Source: Marinobacterium nitratireducens (GTDB lineage: Bacteria > Pseudomonadota > Gammaproteobacteria > Pseudomonadales > Balneatricaceae). Taken from it: 64,000 bases of DNA. Position numbers and translations under genes: made by a program. The notes beneath the pieces were generated by a model. That model did not search any database and had not been told where the DNA came from. It saw nothing but the letters and a program-made list of their open reading frames with translations. The number at the start of each line of letters is the position of its first letter. Position 1 is the first letter of the stretch. Below, piece after piece: positions 16,808-25,863 of the stretch. The stretch lies in contig NZ_BMLT01000001.1 in the NCBI RefSeq assembly GCF_014645375.1, positions 368,835 to 432,834 on the forward strand, given 5' to 3'.

Positions 16808-17782
16808 ATGTTAATTACGAAAACTTTTCGATCTCTTGGGTCGATAAAAATACCACTTATACTTTTCATGATTTTGCTTTTCGTAATCTCGATTCAAGCT
16901 CCAAAATTATTTTCTGTTTCGGGTTTTTCAAACGCAATTTTGGTATCTGCGCCTCTCATTTTGGCCACATTAGCCTTGACCCCCATTGTTATGGCCGGTC
17001 GTGGTGCAGTTGATTTATCGATTGGGCCACTAATAAGTTTTTTGAATGTAACTCTAATTGCGTGGTTATCGGGAAATAACATAACAAACCCAATCGTATT
17101 TTGCCTTTGGGCCGTTATTGCGGGAGCTGGATACCAAATAATTCAGGCTTTGATAGTTACATACATCCGAATAGCACCAATTATCGTTGCCCTCTCCGGC
17201 TATTTGATTTTGACTGGGGTCAATTTAATGGTGATGAGTAGGCCAGGAGGACTTTCTCCTGAATGGATGTCTAGTTGGTCTGGAGGAGGAGAGCCGCAGA
17301 TATTTTCACCTATTTTAATTCTAGTGCTAACTGCTTTAGGTCTTTGGGGTTTATTCACGCGCACTGGACTCTATAAACAACTGAGGCTTGTCGGATCAGA
17401 TGAACGAATGGCCTACACATCTGGTGTAAGGGTGGATTTCGTGCGTATCGTAGCCTACGCGCTAGGAGGAGTTTTCGCGGGCTTTGCTGCACTTAGCTAC
17501 ACAGCACTAGTCTCTTCAGGTGACCCAACGCAAGGAGCAACGTACACACTACAAGCTGTTACTGCTCTTGTTCTAGGAGGAGCTAGTTTATCTGGAGGTC
17601 GAGGTACCGCGACGGGTGCGCTTTTGGGAGCTTTGAATATGTTTCTAATCACTTACTTACTGGGTGCATTCAGCTTCGGGTCTTTATCTGGTTACATTAC
17701 TTCGCTGGCATATGGTGGGATTTTAGCTGCGTCGTTGCTTGTAAACGTGGTATCGAATAGATCTAGTGTTTCGAGAGGATAA
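16808..17782 (+). CDS. ABC importer permease 1
   Basis: A 324-aa integral inner-membrane protein of the ribose/autoinducer-2-type permease family, with eight to ten hydrophobic segments. The family hallmarks are visible: VMAGRGAVDLSIGPLISF after the second segment and ALVLGGASLSGGRGTATGALLGAL near the C-terminus. The start ATG at 16808 follows AGGTAA. It begins 12 bp after the ATPase and ends 5 bp before the second permease, so the two permeases are probably made together and form a heterodimer. Confidence 0.88.
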   Translation: MLITKTFRSLGSIKIPLILFMILLFVISIQAPKLFSVSGFSNAILVSAPLILATLALTPIVMAGRGAVDLSIGPLISFLNVTLIAWLSGNNITNPIVFCLWAVIAGAGYQIIQALIVTYIRIAPIIVALSGYLILTGVNLMVMSRPGGLSPEWMSSWSGGGEPQIFSPILILVLTALGLWGLFTRTGLYKQLRLVGSDERMAYTSGVRVDFVRIVAYALGGVFAGFAALSYTALVSSGDPTQGATYTLQAVTALVLGGASLSGGRGTATGALLGALNMFLITYLLGAFSFGSLSGYITSLAYGGILAASLLVNVVSNRSSVSRG

Positions 17783-17787
17783 TTATA

Positions 17788-18810
17788 ATGTCTACAAGTT
17801 ATTTTTATGACAGATGCTTATCAAGAATGTCTATTGATAAATCAATATCTATTGATAAATCAATAGTGCTAGGATCTGCGCTATTAATATTCCTTACGAT
17901 AATGGGTGGATTTTTATTAGAAGGATTTTTTTCCTTTCAGAATTTAAGGTCAGTTCTCCTGCTTGCAGCGTTTTTGGGAATCGCATCGTTGGGGCAAACG
18001 CTTGTTGCGCTACTTGGCGGACTAGATTTATCAATCCCATTTATTATAGGTTCAGCAAATATTCTACTGCCTAGTTTACTGTCGTCTGGACTTCCACCAG
18101 TTTTGGCGATAGTGATTGTTTTAATGCTAGGTGCATTAGTTGGCCTAATGAACGGAGCTTTAAGCTTTCGTTTGCAAGGTCAGTCTTTAATAATGTCATT
18201 GGCTGTCGGTTTTATGGCAGTTGGAGCAACGCAGATTTACACATCCATTGGATCAGAGTTTGGAGGTAATGTTTTTACCCCTATACCAGAATGGCTTCGG
18301 AATTTAGCTGCTTTTAATGGAGTTACTTTTGGGATCCAGATACCACCAGTGGTATTTATATGGGCTGCAATCTCTATACTGTTAATTTGGCTGATGCGAA
18401 ACACTTGGTTTGGTATCAGTATATACGCGGTAGGAGGAAGCCGAGTAGCTGCACATAGATTAAGAATCTCAGAATCTCGCACCTGGATTCAGGTACATGG
18501 CATTTCTGGTTTTATGTCTGCTACGGCTGGCATATTACTACTGGGGTTCTCTGGCGGCGGGTTTGTAGGCGTCGGGGATCCATATCTTTTTACAACTGTC
18601 GCAGCTGTAGTAATTGGGGGCACGTCTTTGTTAGGAGGTTCGGGCGGATACGGCGCAACGATACTAGGTGTCCTGGTGCTTACTGTTTTAACCTCGCTGT
18701 TGGTCGGACTGGGTTTAAGTTTTGCTGCACAACAGGCGGTCATAGGTTCCTTCATTATTCCTATGGTTGCCGTTTATGCCCGCTCAAAACATATTCGTAA
18801 TCAAATTTAA
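17788..18810 (+). CDS. ABC importer permease 2
   Basis: A 340-aa permease homologous in type to the preceding one, with GLDLSIPFIIGSANI and AAVVIGGTSLLGGSGGYGATILGVLVL as the family blocks. The N-terminal cytoplasmic region contains an 18-bp in-frame tandem duplication giving SIDKSI twice. AGAGGA precedes the start. The downstream dehydrogenase starts 10 bp after its stop. Pairing two different permease subunits is common for this importer class. Confidence 0.88.
   Translation: MSTSYFYDRCLSRMSIDKSISIDKSIVLGSALLIFLTIMGGFLLEGFFSFQNLRSVLLLAAFLGIASLGQTLVALLGGLDLSIPFIIGSANILLPSLLSSGLPPVLAIVIVLMLGALVGLMNGALSFRLQGQSLIMSLAVGFMAVGATQIYTSIGSEFGGNVFTPIPEWLRNLAAFNGVTFGIQIPPVVFIWAAISILLIWLMRNTWFGISIYAVGGSRVAAHRLRISESRTWIQVHGISGFMSATAGILLLGFSGGGFVGVGDPYLFTTVAAVVIGGTSLLGGSGGYGATILGVLVLTVLTSLLVGLGLSFAAQQAVIGSFIIPMVAVYARSKHIRNQI
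17830..17865 (+). repeat. 18-bp in-frame tandem duplication
   Basis: TCTATTGATAAATCAATA occurs twice without a gap inside the start of the second permease gene. It encodes SIDKSI repeated and looks like a recent slippage duplication. Confidence 0.85.
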
Positions 18811-18820
18811 GGAGTTTAAG

Positions 18821-20299
18821 ATGATCGCAAAATCCCTATCAAGCAAGTTGTCGGATCCAACTCTCGTAAGAGAACAAGCTCTTCTTGCCGGTGAGTGGGT
18901 GGACTCTAGTGAAGGAAAAACCATCGAAGTTACTAATCCGTCTACTGGCGAAGTCATTGCCAGCGTCGCGGATATGTCGTTAGAAGATATTAAACTATCG
19001 ATAGAGAAGGCCGATGTAGCACAAAAAAAATGGGCTCGTACTACAGGAAAGGAGAAAGCCGCTATTCTTCGCCGATGGTACGATCTTGTTATAGCCAATC
19101 AAGAAGATCTCGCTATCATTCTAACTTCTGAAATGGGCAAGCCACTTAGCGAAGCGCGAGGCGAAGTAATTTACGGTGCTGGCTATATTGAGTGGTTTGG
19201 TGAAGAGGCTAAGCGTATTTACGGAGACACAATTCCAGGGCATAGCGAAGATAAACGCATTATAGTTCTGAAGCAGCCAATTGGAGTCACCGCAGCTATA
19301 ACGCCTTGGAACTTCCCGTCTGCTATGGTTGCTCGCAAATTTGCACCCGCTCTTGCAGCAGGATGCTCGATGGTATTCAAACCCGCCGCGGAAACGCCAT
19401 TGTCAGCCCTTGCATTAGCCGCATTGGCGGAGCGGGCTGGCTTGCCAAAAGGTCTTCTCAGCGTTTTGCCGACCACCAATGCTAAAAGCTTCGGCGATGA
19501 GGTTTGTAGTAACCCGATTGTAAAAAAATTAACCTTTACCGGATCAACAGAGGTTGGTCGAGTTCTAATGGCTAACGGTGCTAAGAAAATTCTTAAACTA
19601 AGTCTGGAACTTGGTGGAAACGCACCATTTATCGTCTTTAATGATGCAGATGTAGACGAAGCAGTTCAAGGAGCTATCGTTTCTAAATTTAGGAACAACG
19701 GTCAGACGTGTGTCTGCGCTAACCGAATCTATGTGCAGTCCGAAGTCTATGAGCTCTTCGTTGAGAAGCTTACAGAAGCTGTTAAGACGCTGGAAGTTGG
19801 AGACGGTTTCGATGAGAGGACTTCCCTAGGTCCTCTAATTAACGCTGCTGCAAAAGAAAAGCTTTCCGATCACATATCGGATGCAATTTCTAAGGGCGCT
19901 GAGGTTCTAACTGGGAATGAACAGCATCCACTCGGTGGCACATTCGCTTTCCCAACAGTTCTGAAAAATGTGACATCTGATATGAAGGTCGCGGGAGAGG
20001 AAACATTTGCACCTCTCGCTCCAGTCTTCAAGTTCGATACAGTTGACGAAGTGATAGAACTCGCAAACAACACCGAGTTTGGATTAGCCTCATACTTTTA
20101 CGCTAATGATCTTACTCAGGTCTGGAAGGTTGCAGAAGCGCTAGAATATGGAATGGTTGGAGTAAATACAGGACTTATCTCAACCGAAGTAGCGCCTTTT
20201 GGTGGCGTTAAACAATCAGGCTTTGGCAGAGAGGGCTCCAAGTATGGATTAGACGACTTCTTGTCTCTTAAATACATTTGCCTTGGTGGTATGGAATAA
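18821..20299 (+). CDS. NAD(P)-dependent aldehyde dehydrogenase, succinate-semialdehyde type
   Basis: A 492-aa aldehyde dehydrogenase of the GabD-like group that oxidises an aldehyde, probably a semialdehyde, to the acid. Catalytic C297 lies in NNGQTCVCANR and the general base E263 in LELGGNAP; ITPWNFP and FTGSTEVG are the cofactor and substrate blocks. The ATG at 18821 follows AAGGAG; a longer upstream frame overlaps the permease and lacks support. It is the last gene of the importer operon and is followed by a hairpin at 20314. A diverged tail of a second copy remains at 9373-9509. Beside an alcohol dehydrogenase and lactonases it could complete a lactone-to-diacid route like BlcABC (inference). 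Confidence 0.92.
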   Translation: MIAKSLSSKLSDPTLVREQALLAGEWVDSSEGKTIEVTNPSTGEVIASVADMSLEDIKLSIEKADVAQKKWARTTGKEKAAILRRWYDLVIANQEDLAIILTSEMGKPLSEARGEVIYGAGYIEWFGEEAKRIYGDTIPGHSEDKRIIVLKQPIGVTAAITPWNFPSAMVARKFAPALAAGCSMVFKPAAETPLSALALAALAERAGLPKGLLSVLPTTNAKSFGDEVCSNPIVKKLTFTGSTEVGRVLMANGAKKILKLSLELGGNAPFIVFNDADVDEAVQGAIVSKFRNNGQTCVCANRIYVQSEVYELFVEKLTEAVKTLEVGDGFDERTSLGPLINAAAKEKLSDHISDAISKGAEVLTGNEQHPLGGTFAFPTVLKNVTSDMKVAGEETFAPLAPVFKFDTVDEVIELANNTEFGLASYFYANDLTQVWKVAEALEYGMVGVNTGLISTEVAPFGGVKQSGFGREGSKYGLDDFLSLKYICLGGME

Positions 20300-20313
20300 T
20301 CACCAAAGCCTTT

Positions 20314-20343
20314 CCTAGATATAAGTTTATACTTATATCTAGG
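20314..20343 (+). terminator. Perfect hairpin ending the importer operon
   Basis: CCTAGATATAAG pairs perfectly with CTTATATCTAGG around a 6-nt loop, 14 bp after the dehydrogenase stop. There is no T-tract, so it may act in 3'-end protection or termination on either strand. Confidence 0.5.
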
Positions 20344-20723
20344 GTAGTTATGATTAAGTCTATAGCGTCTCAGCGTGGCATGATGTGTCCAGATATAAGG
20401 CGAGCTTTGCCGCCAATGGCCGTAGCCCTTGGCAAACAGCTCAACGCCGTAGATGGGGGCTTCATGCCGCGCCCTTCGGGGCTTGCAGGCTTGCCCACTC
20501 CCTGCGTTGGACTTTTTTGCCGTAGCGCCACTACGCCTGCAAAGGTCCGCCTTGATAGAGAGCCAGCCTGTAAGCCTGAGATGCCATGTACTTGTTCATA
20601 GCTTCCCTAAGACCTCATCGGCACAACGCAATATGAGCCCGAATAAGAAAGAAGAGGCGTACTGAATCAACTATAAAGCGGAGGCCAGTTTTACTTGACC
20701 ACTACACAATAGGGTAAGTTCAC
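20344..20723. other. Non-coding stretch before the FCD regulator
   Basis: No gene is recognised between the operon hairpin and the regulator. The base composition changes to GC-richer from about 20400 to 20640, which suggests a piece of inserted or relic DNA, but I cannot assign it to an element. The last 60 bp are AT-rich and presumably hold the regulator's promoter. Confidence 0.4.
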
Positions 20724-21413
20724 ATGCGAGTATTGAAGCAGAAAGCATCGTTGCGGTATCAGATTCAGGAAGTATTAAGAGAAGAAATATTTTCTGGGAG
20801 ATTTAAGCCTGGTCAACGCTTGATTGAACAAGATTTATGTTTAGAGTTGGATATCAGTAGAACATCACTGAGAGAGGCCTTGAGGAGTTTAGAAGCAGAA
20901 GGCCTAGTAACAATCGTACCGCATAAAGGAGCAGTTGTAACCTCTTTGGATATTGCCGATATTAAACAAATATATCAGGTGCGAGGTGCTCTTGAGGCTC
21001 TGGCTGTACAAAATTTTGTCTTGTATGGCTCAGATAAAGATTTGGCGAATTTGAAATCATCAGTCGAAGACTTTTGTAAATGCGTTGACAACAAGCTAGA
21101 CGGCGAGAACAGCAGAGATCTAAAGAATCAATTTTACGACTGCTTGCTTTCCATAAATGAAAATAAAATTATTCAAGATCAATTGAGTAAGCTAAATAAT
21201 AGAGTGAGTCTATTTCGTTCTCTCTCAATGGCGCGTCCAGGGAGACTCAAATATACCGCAGAAGAGCTTAAAAGTATCATTCGCGCGATTTCTAATAGAG
21301 ATGAGATTCTAGCAGGTGAGGCTGCTAAACGTCATATAGAGATGTCGGAGAAAAATATCATTGAACTGCTATCAGAATCGAAGCAAAAAGGTATTAAAAG
21401 CTCTCATGATTAA
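20724..21413 (+). CDS. GntR-family transcription regulator, FCD subfamily (copy 1)
   Basis: A 229-aa regulator. Residues about 10-75 form the GntR winged helix (YQIQEVLREEIFSGRFKPGQ, then DISRTSLREALRSLEAEGLV), and about 85-215 the all-helical FCD ligand domain (QIYQVRGALEALAV to KRHIEMSEKNIIELL). FCD proteins bind small organic acids and usually repress catabolic genes. It is clearly paralogous to the regulator at 29962: by my count 74 of the first 99 residues are identical, including almost the entire recognition helix, so both should bind the same operators. The last 8 nt overlap the start of the thioesterase gene. Confidence 0.9.
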   Translation: MRVLKQKASLRYQIQEVLREEIFSGRFKPGQRLIEQDLCLELDISRTSLREALRSLEAEGLVTIVPHKGAVVTSLDIADIKQIYQVRGALEALAVQNFVLYGSDKDLANLKSSVEDFCKCVDNKLDGENSRDLKNQFYDCLLSINENKIIQDQLSKLNNRVSLFRSLSMARPGRLKYTAEELKSIIRAISNRDEILAGEAAKRHIEMSEKNIIELLSESKQKGIKSSHD

Positions 21414-21828
21414 ACCAATCGATGGTGTGAGAAAACAGGAAATATTGTCTAAGTTACCGCCTTTCGCTGAAGAGTTAGGCGTCGAGATCGTTGAAGTTGC
21501 AGCCGATAGAGTTGTTGGGCAGCTCGTGGTTACTCCTAAGCATGCTAATAGAAACGGAGTGATGCACGGTGGGGCGATAATGGGCTTCGCCGATGTGCTG
21601 GGCGGGGTAGCATCAGCTGCTAATCTAGCTTCAGGCTACTCAACTGTCACTGTTGAAAGCAAGACCAACTTTATTCGAGCCGTCCAACTTGGTAGCGTCG
21701 TCAAAGGCGTATGCGAACCCATTAATATCGGCAAGAAAATAATGATATGGCAGACAAAAATTTTTAGAGAAGATAACTCTATAGCAGCTATTATAACTCA
21801 ATCACAAATGACAATTCGTTGGAGTTAG
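21406..21828 (+). CDS. PaaI-type hotdog thioesterase
   Basis: A 140-aa hotdog-fold protein of the PaaI/YdiI thioesterase group. GVMHGGAIMGFADVLGG is the family signature, with the HGG loop before the central helix, and STVTVESKTNFIRAV the following strand. Such enzymes release acids from aryl- or acyl-CoA esters, often clearing dead-end CoA intermediates. The ATG at 21406 lies inside the regulator gene, giving an 8-nt overlap and probable translational coupling. An IS1111-type element begins 14 bp after its stop, so any downstream partner has been displaced. Confidence 0.85.
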   Translation: MIKPIDGVRKQEILSKLPPFAEELGVEIVEVAADRVVGQLVVTPKHANRNGVMHGGAIMGFADVLGGVASAANLASGYSTVTVESKTNFIRAVQLGSVVKGVCEPINIGKKIMIWQTKIFREDNSIAAIITQSQMTIRWS

Positions 21829-21917
21829 CTTAGGGAAATGGGATGGACTCCCCCTCTATCGGCATCTATGTGCCAGATTGGAAGTTGACGCAACCAATCG
21901 TAAAGAAGGAGCCCATC

Positions 21918-22939
21918 ATGGAAATTATGCGTATTGGTCTCGACTTGGCCAAGAATGTTTTCGAAGTCTTTGGGGTTGATGAGCAGGAGCAACAGGCGTC
22001 TGCGCAAGGCGCTCAAACGCAGCCAGGTAATGAAGTTCTTCGCTCAGCTCCATCCTTGCATTGTCGGGATGGAAAGCTGCGGCAGTGCCCACCATTGGGC
22101 GCGAAGGCTGCGCAGCTGTGGCCATGAGGTCCGAATGATGGCTCCACAGTTCGTGGCTCCATACCGAAAGAGCGATAAAAACGATCACAATGATGCTGAG
22201 GCCATCTGCGAAGCCTGCGGCCGGCCCAATATGCGCTTTGTACCGATTAAGACCGAAGAGCAGCAAGCCGTACTGATGGTGCACCGGGTTCGAAGCTTGA
22301 TGGTGGGCGAACGCACATCGCTCGTTAATCAGATCAGAGGGCTGCTGAGCGAATTCGGTATTGTATTGCCGCAAGGACGCTGCCACGTGCGCAGCCAATT
22401 ACCCGGTATTCTCGAAGATGCCGAGAACGAACTGCCCGTGGTCGCGAGAGAGGTCTTCGCCAATCAGTATAAGCGCCTCTGTGACCTGGATCGAAAGATT
22501 GGCGAGTATGACAAGAGGATTGAGGCGCTGGCTCAGGCCGATGAAAACGCTAAACGACTCATGACTCTTGAGGGTGTGGGTCCGATTACTGCGACGGCAC
22601 TCATCGCCACGGTTGGTGACGTCAGAACCTTAAAAAGACAGCCGGCAATTTTCAGCCTGGCTCGGGCTTGTACCCAGACAGTGGTCAACAGGTGGTCGAG
22701 CGCGACATGGCCGGATCACCAAACGTGGAGACGTCTATCTGTGAACGCTGCTGATCCACGGAGCTCGCGCTGTCATGCGCTACCTGATGAATAAAGACGA
22801 CCAAAAGAGCAAATGGGACAAGGCGGTTCGAGAGCGACGTGGCTTCAACAAAGCAGCAGTTGCACTGGCGGCCAAGCATGCTCGGATACTCTGGGCGATG
22901 TTGGCCAAGGGATCAGAATACCGGCCAACATTAGCTTGA
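21918..22939 (+). pseudogene. IS110-family transposase, frameshifted
   Basis: The product belongs to the DEDD (RuvC-like) transposases of the IS110 family. The start MRIGLDLAKNVFEVFGV is in one frame; VGMESCGSAHHWARRL, KNDHNDAEAICEA and LEGVGPITATALIATVGD are in a second frame entered near 21990. The C-terminal part (after about 22630) requires at least one more shift before the correct ending at 22937-22939. A ribosome binding site AAGGAG precedes the ATG. At least two frameshifts make it inactive. Confidence 0.85.
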
Positions 22940-23167
22940 ACGTTTAAACCGAGGTGAATGCAACGACATTGGCGTGATTGCATAACGGGTTGTACCGACG
23001 TCAGCAAAACCTGAGATCACACAGGGTCCTTGAGACCGGCAGGGAAATGAGGAGCTGGCGGGCGGATCTCCATCAGGATCCGAGCCGATAAAAACGGCTC
23101 AATACAGAGACCGGATACAAGCGAGCAGTAAGACCTTACATGTCGAACGCCAACAAGTTGCGAAACC
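22940..23167 (+). ncRNA. Candidate bridge/seek RNA region of IS1111-type copy 1
   Basis: This non-coding segment lies between the transposase end and the right subterminal repeat. In IS1111-group elements this is where the guide RNA that pairs with target and donor DNA is encoded (recent family knowledge). GC-rich segments with self-complementarity, such as GATCCGAGCCGATAAAAACGG, are present. No RNA boundaries can be set by eye. Confidence 0.35.
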
Positions 23168-23293
23168 GGGGGAGTCCATACAAACCTGTGATTAAGTCCT
23201 TATTTCTACCACGACTCGCAATCGCCGTAACTGGACTCAACTTCGGCGTCACTCTCCTGTGTTTTTCGTCGGAGAGCAGCCTTTTCAGGCAGT

Positions 23294-23773
23294 TCAGACG
23301 GATTGACCCTGTGCTCGCAACATCTGATCCACGCGAATGAGGTTTGACAGCGCAAACAGCATTGCCAGTTTGCCATCATTTTTCTTCAGACCACGGTAAC
23401 GGGCTTTCACGAAGCCGAATTGGCACTTAATGATCCGGAACGGATGCTCGACCTTGGCGCGGAGGCTGGCCTTCAGATACTCGGTGCGGATCCTGACCTT
23501 ATTGATCCGGGGATGCTTTTTCAGCACCTTCAGTTTCCCTGGTTGTTCAGCGATATGCCAGTCCGCACGCACATCTTTCAGCTCGTCCCGCTTTTCCGCG
23601 CCTCGGTAACCCGCATCGGCAAAAATGAACGCTCCATCGCCGTGTAGCAGATGCTCAGCCTGGTTCAGGTCATGCTCATTGGCTGCAGTAGTGGTGAAGC
23701 TGTGCGTGATTCCGGTACGCGCATCCACACCGATGTGTGCTTTCAGGCCAAAGTGCTATTGGTTGCCTTTCTT
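23294..23773 (-). pseudogene. IS5-family transposase, 3' half of a gene split by IS1111-type copy 2
   Basis: Read on the minus strand from 23773 this continues the transposase interrupted at 25183: KKGNQ, a TAG stop where Trp is expected, then [37 protein letters not shown] with the second Asp, and [17 protein letters not shown] with the catalytic Glu, ending LIRVDQML. Because the two halves join in register, the host gene was one IS5 transposase before the second element inserted. The TAG codon shows that it was, or has since become, inactive. Confidence 0.88.
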
Positions 23774-23862
23774 AATGGAATGGTCGCCCCGCCTTTTCGC
23801 GAACCCCCGCCAGAAGTAACAAACTGGTAACGTTGAACCATCCAACGACAGGAGCAACCAAG

Positions 23863-24891
23863 ATGAACGCTACACGGATTGGAATCGACTTGGCTAAGAA
23901 TTCGTTTCAACTCCACGGTGTTGGATCGAACGGAAAGGTTGCACTCAGGAAGAAACTGACACGCACGAAATTACTGCCATTCATCGCCAACCTGCCAGCC
24001 TGCGAAATCGGCATGGAGGCATGTGGCAGCGCACACTACTGGGCGCGCGAGTTCGCAAAGTTTGGTCATTCAGTCAAACTGATCGCGCCTCAATTCGTAA
24101 AGCCGTATGTCAAATCGAATAAGAATGATTCGGCAGATGCCGAGGCGATCTGTGAAGCCATGAGCCGGCCGAACATGCGTTTCGTCCCCATCAAAACACA
24201 AGAGCAACAGGCCTCTTTGAGCATGCATCGCGTACGCGAGGGGCTTGTGCAGGAGCGCACGGCAGTGGCCAACCGAATCCGAGGGCTACTTTTTGAGTTC
24301 GGCCTGGTGATACCAGCGGGCATCCGCCACTTACGCTTTGGATTACAAGACGTTATCGAGGCAAACGAGCATGCGCTTCCAAACACCTTTCGATTGTTGG
24401 TTCAACGTTTACTGGATCATTTCGCATACCTTGATCAGCAGCTGAAAGAGCTGGAGCAGGACATCCACCGTGAGTACCGTGCTAGCGAAGCCTGTAGACG
24501 TCTCGGTGCCATTCCCGGCATCGGCCCTATCACGGCTACTGCGTTAGTAGCGACAATAGGTGACGCCCGGAGTTTCCAGAGTGGGCGGCAGTTAGCAGCA
24601 TGGCTTGGACTCGTCCCTCGGCAACATTCGACAGGCGGTAAACCAACGTTATTGGGCATCAGCAAGCGTGGCGACGGTTATTTGCGCCGGAATTTGATCC
24701 ACGGTGCCCGGGCAGTCATGCGCTTTGCCACAGACAAAGACGAACCAGTTCCGTGGCTGGTGCATCTTCTTCAACGGCGTCACAAGAATGTCGTCATCAC
24801 GGCCTTGGCCAATAAAAATGTGCGAGTCGCCTGGGCGCTGCTGACCCATGAGTGCGACTATCAAATAGGCTACAGGGGCAGTGCTGCTTGA
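23863..24891 (+). CDS. IS110-family (IS1111 type) transposase
   Basis: A 342-aa intact RNA-guided recombinase of the IS110 family. The N-terminal RuvC-like domain holds RIGIDLAKNSFQLHGV (first Asp), CEIGMEACGSAHYWAREF (Glu) and KNDSADAEAICEAM (Asp pair). The C-terminal domain with the catalytic Ser contains IPGIGPITATALVATIGDA and GRQLAAWLGLVPRQHSTGGK, then RRNLIHGARAVMRF. The ATG at 23863 follows AGGAG; a longer in-frame start 30 bp upstream has no better signal. Copy 1 at 21918 is a diverged, broken relative with different subterminal repeats, so the two probably arrived independently. Confidence 0.93.
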   Translation: MNATRIGIDLAKNSFQLHGVGSNGKVALRKKLTRTKLLPFIANLPACEIGMEACGSAHYWAREFAKFGHSVKLIAPQFVKPYVKSNKNDSADAEAICEAMSRPNMRFVPIKTQEQQASLSMHRVREGLVQERTAVANRIRGLLFEFGLVIPAGIRHLRFGLQDVIEANEHALPNTFRLLVQRLLDHFAYLDQQLKELEQDIHREYRASEACRRLGAIPGIGPITATALVATIGDARSFQSGRQLAAWLGLVPRQHSTGGKPTLLGISKRGDGYLRRNLIHGARAVMRFATDKDEPVPWLVHLLQRRHKNVVITALANKNVRVAWALLTHECDYQIGYRGSAA

Positions 24892-25167
24892 TCAATCAGG
24901 GACGATTCAGGCAGGCACTGAAAAAGAAAAACCGTCAACGAGAGTCGACCAATTGCAAAGGCAATTATGACGTGATGGCAAGGCAGGTCAGACCGTGACC
25001 GGGTGAACCCGAACCAGACTAGGCACCCTTGAGTGCGATTTTTTGATAGTGCCCCGGTCAGCGCATTCCATCAGGGACAAAGGCGACGGCCTTAATGAAA
25101 GTCCGGATATATGGCTGCAACTCTCAACCTCGCCAAACCAGAACCGATTGTAGGCCATTGCAAACCA
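24892..25167 (+). ncRNA. Candidate bridge/seek RNA region of IS1111-type copy 2
   Basis: A non-coding segment between the intact transposase gene and its right repeat, the expected site of the guide RNA in this group. Because the insertion target in the IS5 gene is known exactly, this copy allows the guide loop to be matched to target sequence around 23770 and 25185. Confidence 0.4.
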
Positions 25168-25182
25168 GGGGCGACCATATAT

Positions 25183-25698
25183 GGTCTGGTGCATCTCGGG
25201 CGGTCCGCCGTTGCGGTCACGCTCGCCGCTGCGGTTCTTAGTTGAACTGGGAGCTTCGATAATAGTGGCATCGATCAGGGAATCTTCCTTGAGCAGTACA
25301 CCCGCCTCGGACAACCACTGATTGACCTCGTCGAAGATCTGGCGTGCCAGTCCATGTTGTTCCAGCAGGTGGCGGAACTTCAGAATCGTGGAATGATCCG
25401 GGATGGCTTTGTCCAGTGACTAGCCGGCAAACAGGCGCATGGAGCCAATTTCGTACAGTGCATCTTCCATGGCGGGATCACTGAGGTTGTACCACTGTTG
25501 CATGCAGTGAATCCGCACCATGGTCGTGAGCGGATAGGGCCGACGCCCATTACCAGCCTTTGGATAATAGGGCTCGATCAGCGCTTCCAACCGCGCCCAC
25601 GGGATCAGCTGGTCCATCCGCCCGAGGAACTTTTCCTTTCGCGTCTGGCGGCGCTTGTTGCTGAACTCACTGTCGGCGAATGTGAGCTGCTGATCCAT
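25183..25698 (-). pseudogene. IS5-family transposase, 5' half of the split gene
   Basis: The frame starts at 25698 with [20 protein letters not shown], continues through [19 protein letters not shown] and [20 protein letters not shown], meets a TAG stop after FAG, then reads [20 protein letters not shown] and [19 protein letters not shown] (first catalytic Asp) to EMHQT at 25183. There the IS1111-type element interrupts it; the rest is at 23294-23773. Two nonsense codons in the reunited gene show decay. The same transposase type is found as a second relic at 28511-28940. Confidence 0.88.
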
Positions 25699-25863
25699 CC
25701 GAGCTTTCCTTGATGCAGTTGATGGCCGCTATTGTCTCATGGCGCGGACTAGATCACAGCTTCCCTAGGTCTATGCCTAGGCCTTTGCTTCTACCAAGGT
25801 GTCCGGTTTAAACGGGGGCTACTACTTTCCCCTTACCTCGTAACCTGAGCCGCCACTGACGAC

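Larger units (their letters stand above)
21843..23179 (+). mobile_element. IS110-family element, IS1111 type, copy 1 (inactive)
   Basis: A perfect 12-bp inverted repeat brackets the element: ATGGACTCCCCC at 21843-21854 and GGGGGAGTCCAT at 23168-23179. Such short subterminal repeats are the mark of the IS1111 group; the true ends probably lie a few bases outside. The transposase gene inside is frameshifted. About 230 bp of non-coding DNA lie between the gene and the right repeat. Confidence 0.8.
23774..25182 (+). mobile_element. IS110-family element, IS1111 type, copy 2 (intact, inside IS5)
   Basis: Rejoining the two halves of the split IS5 gene places the element at 23774-25182, 1409 bp. Perfect 11-bp subterminal inverted repeats (ATGGTCGCCCC at 23780-23790 and GGGGCGACCAT at 25168-25178) lie 6 bp and 4 bp from those ends, as expected of the IS1111 group. 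No target duplication is needed to restore the IS5 frame, as is typical for this family. The single gene is intact, and about 275 bp of non-coding sequence follow it. Confidence 0.88.
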
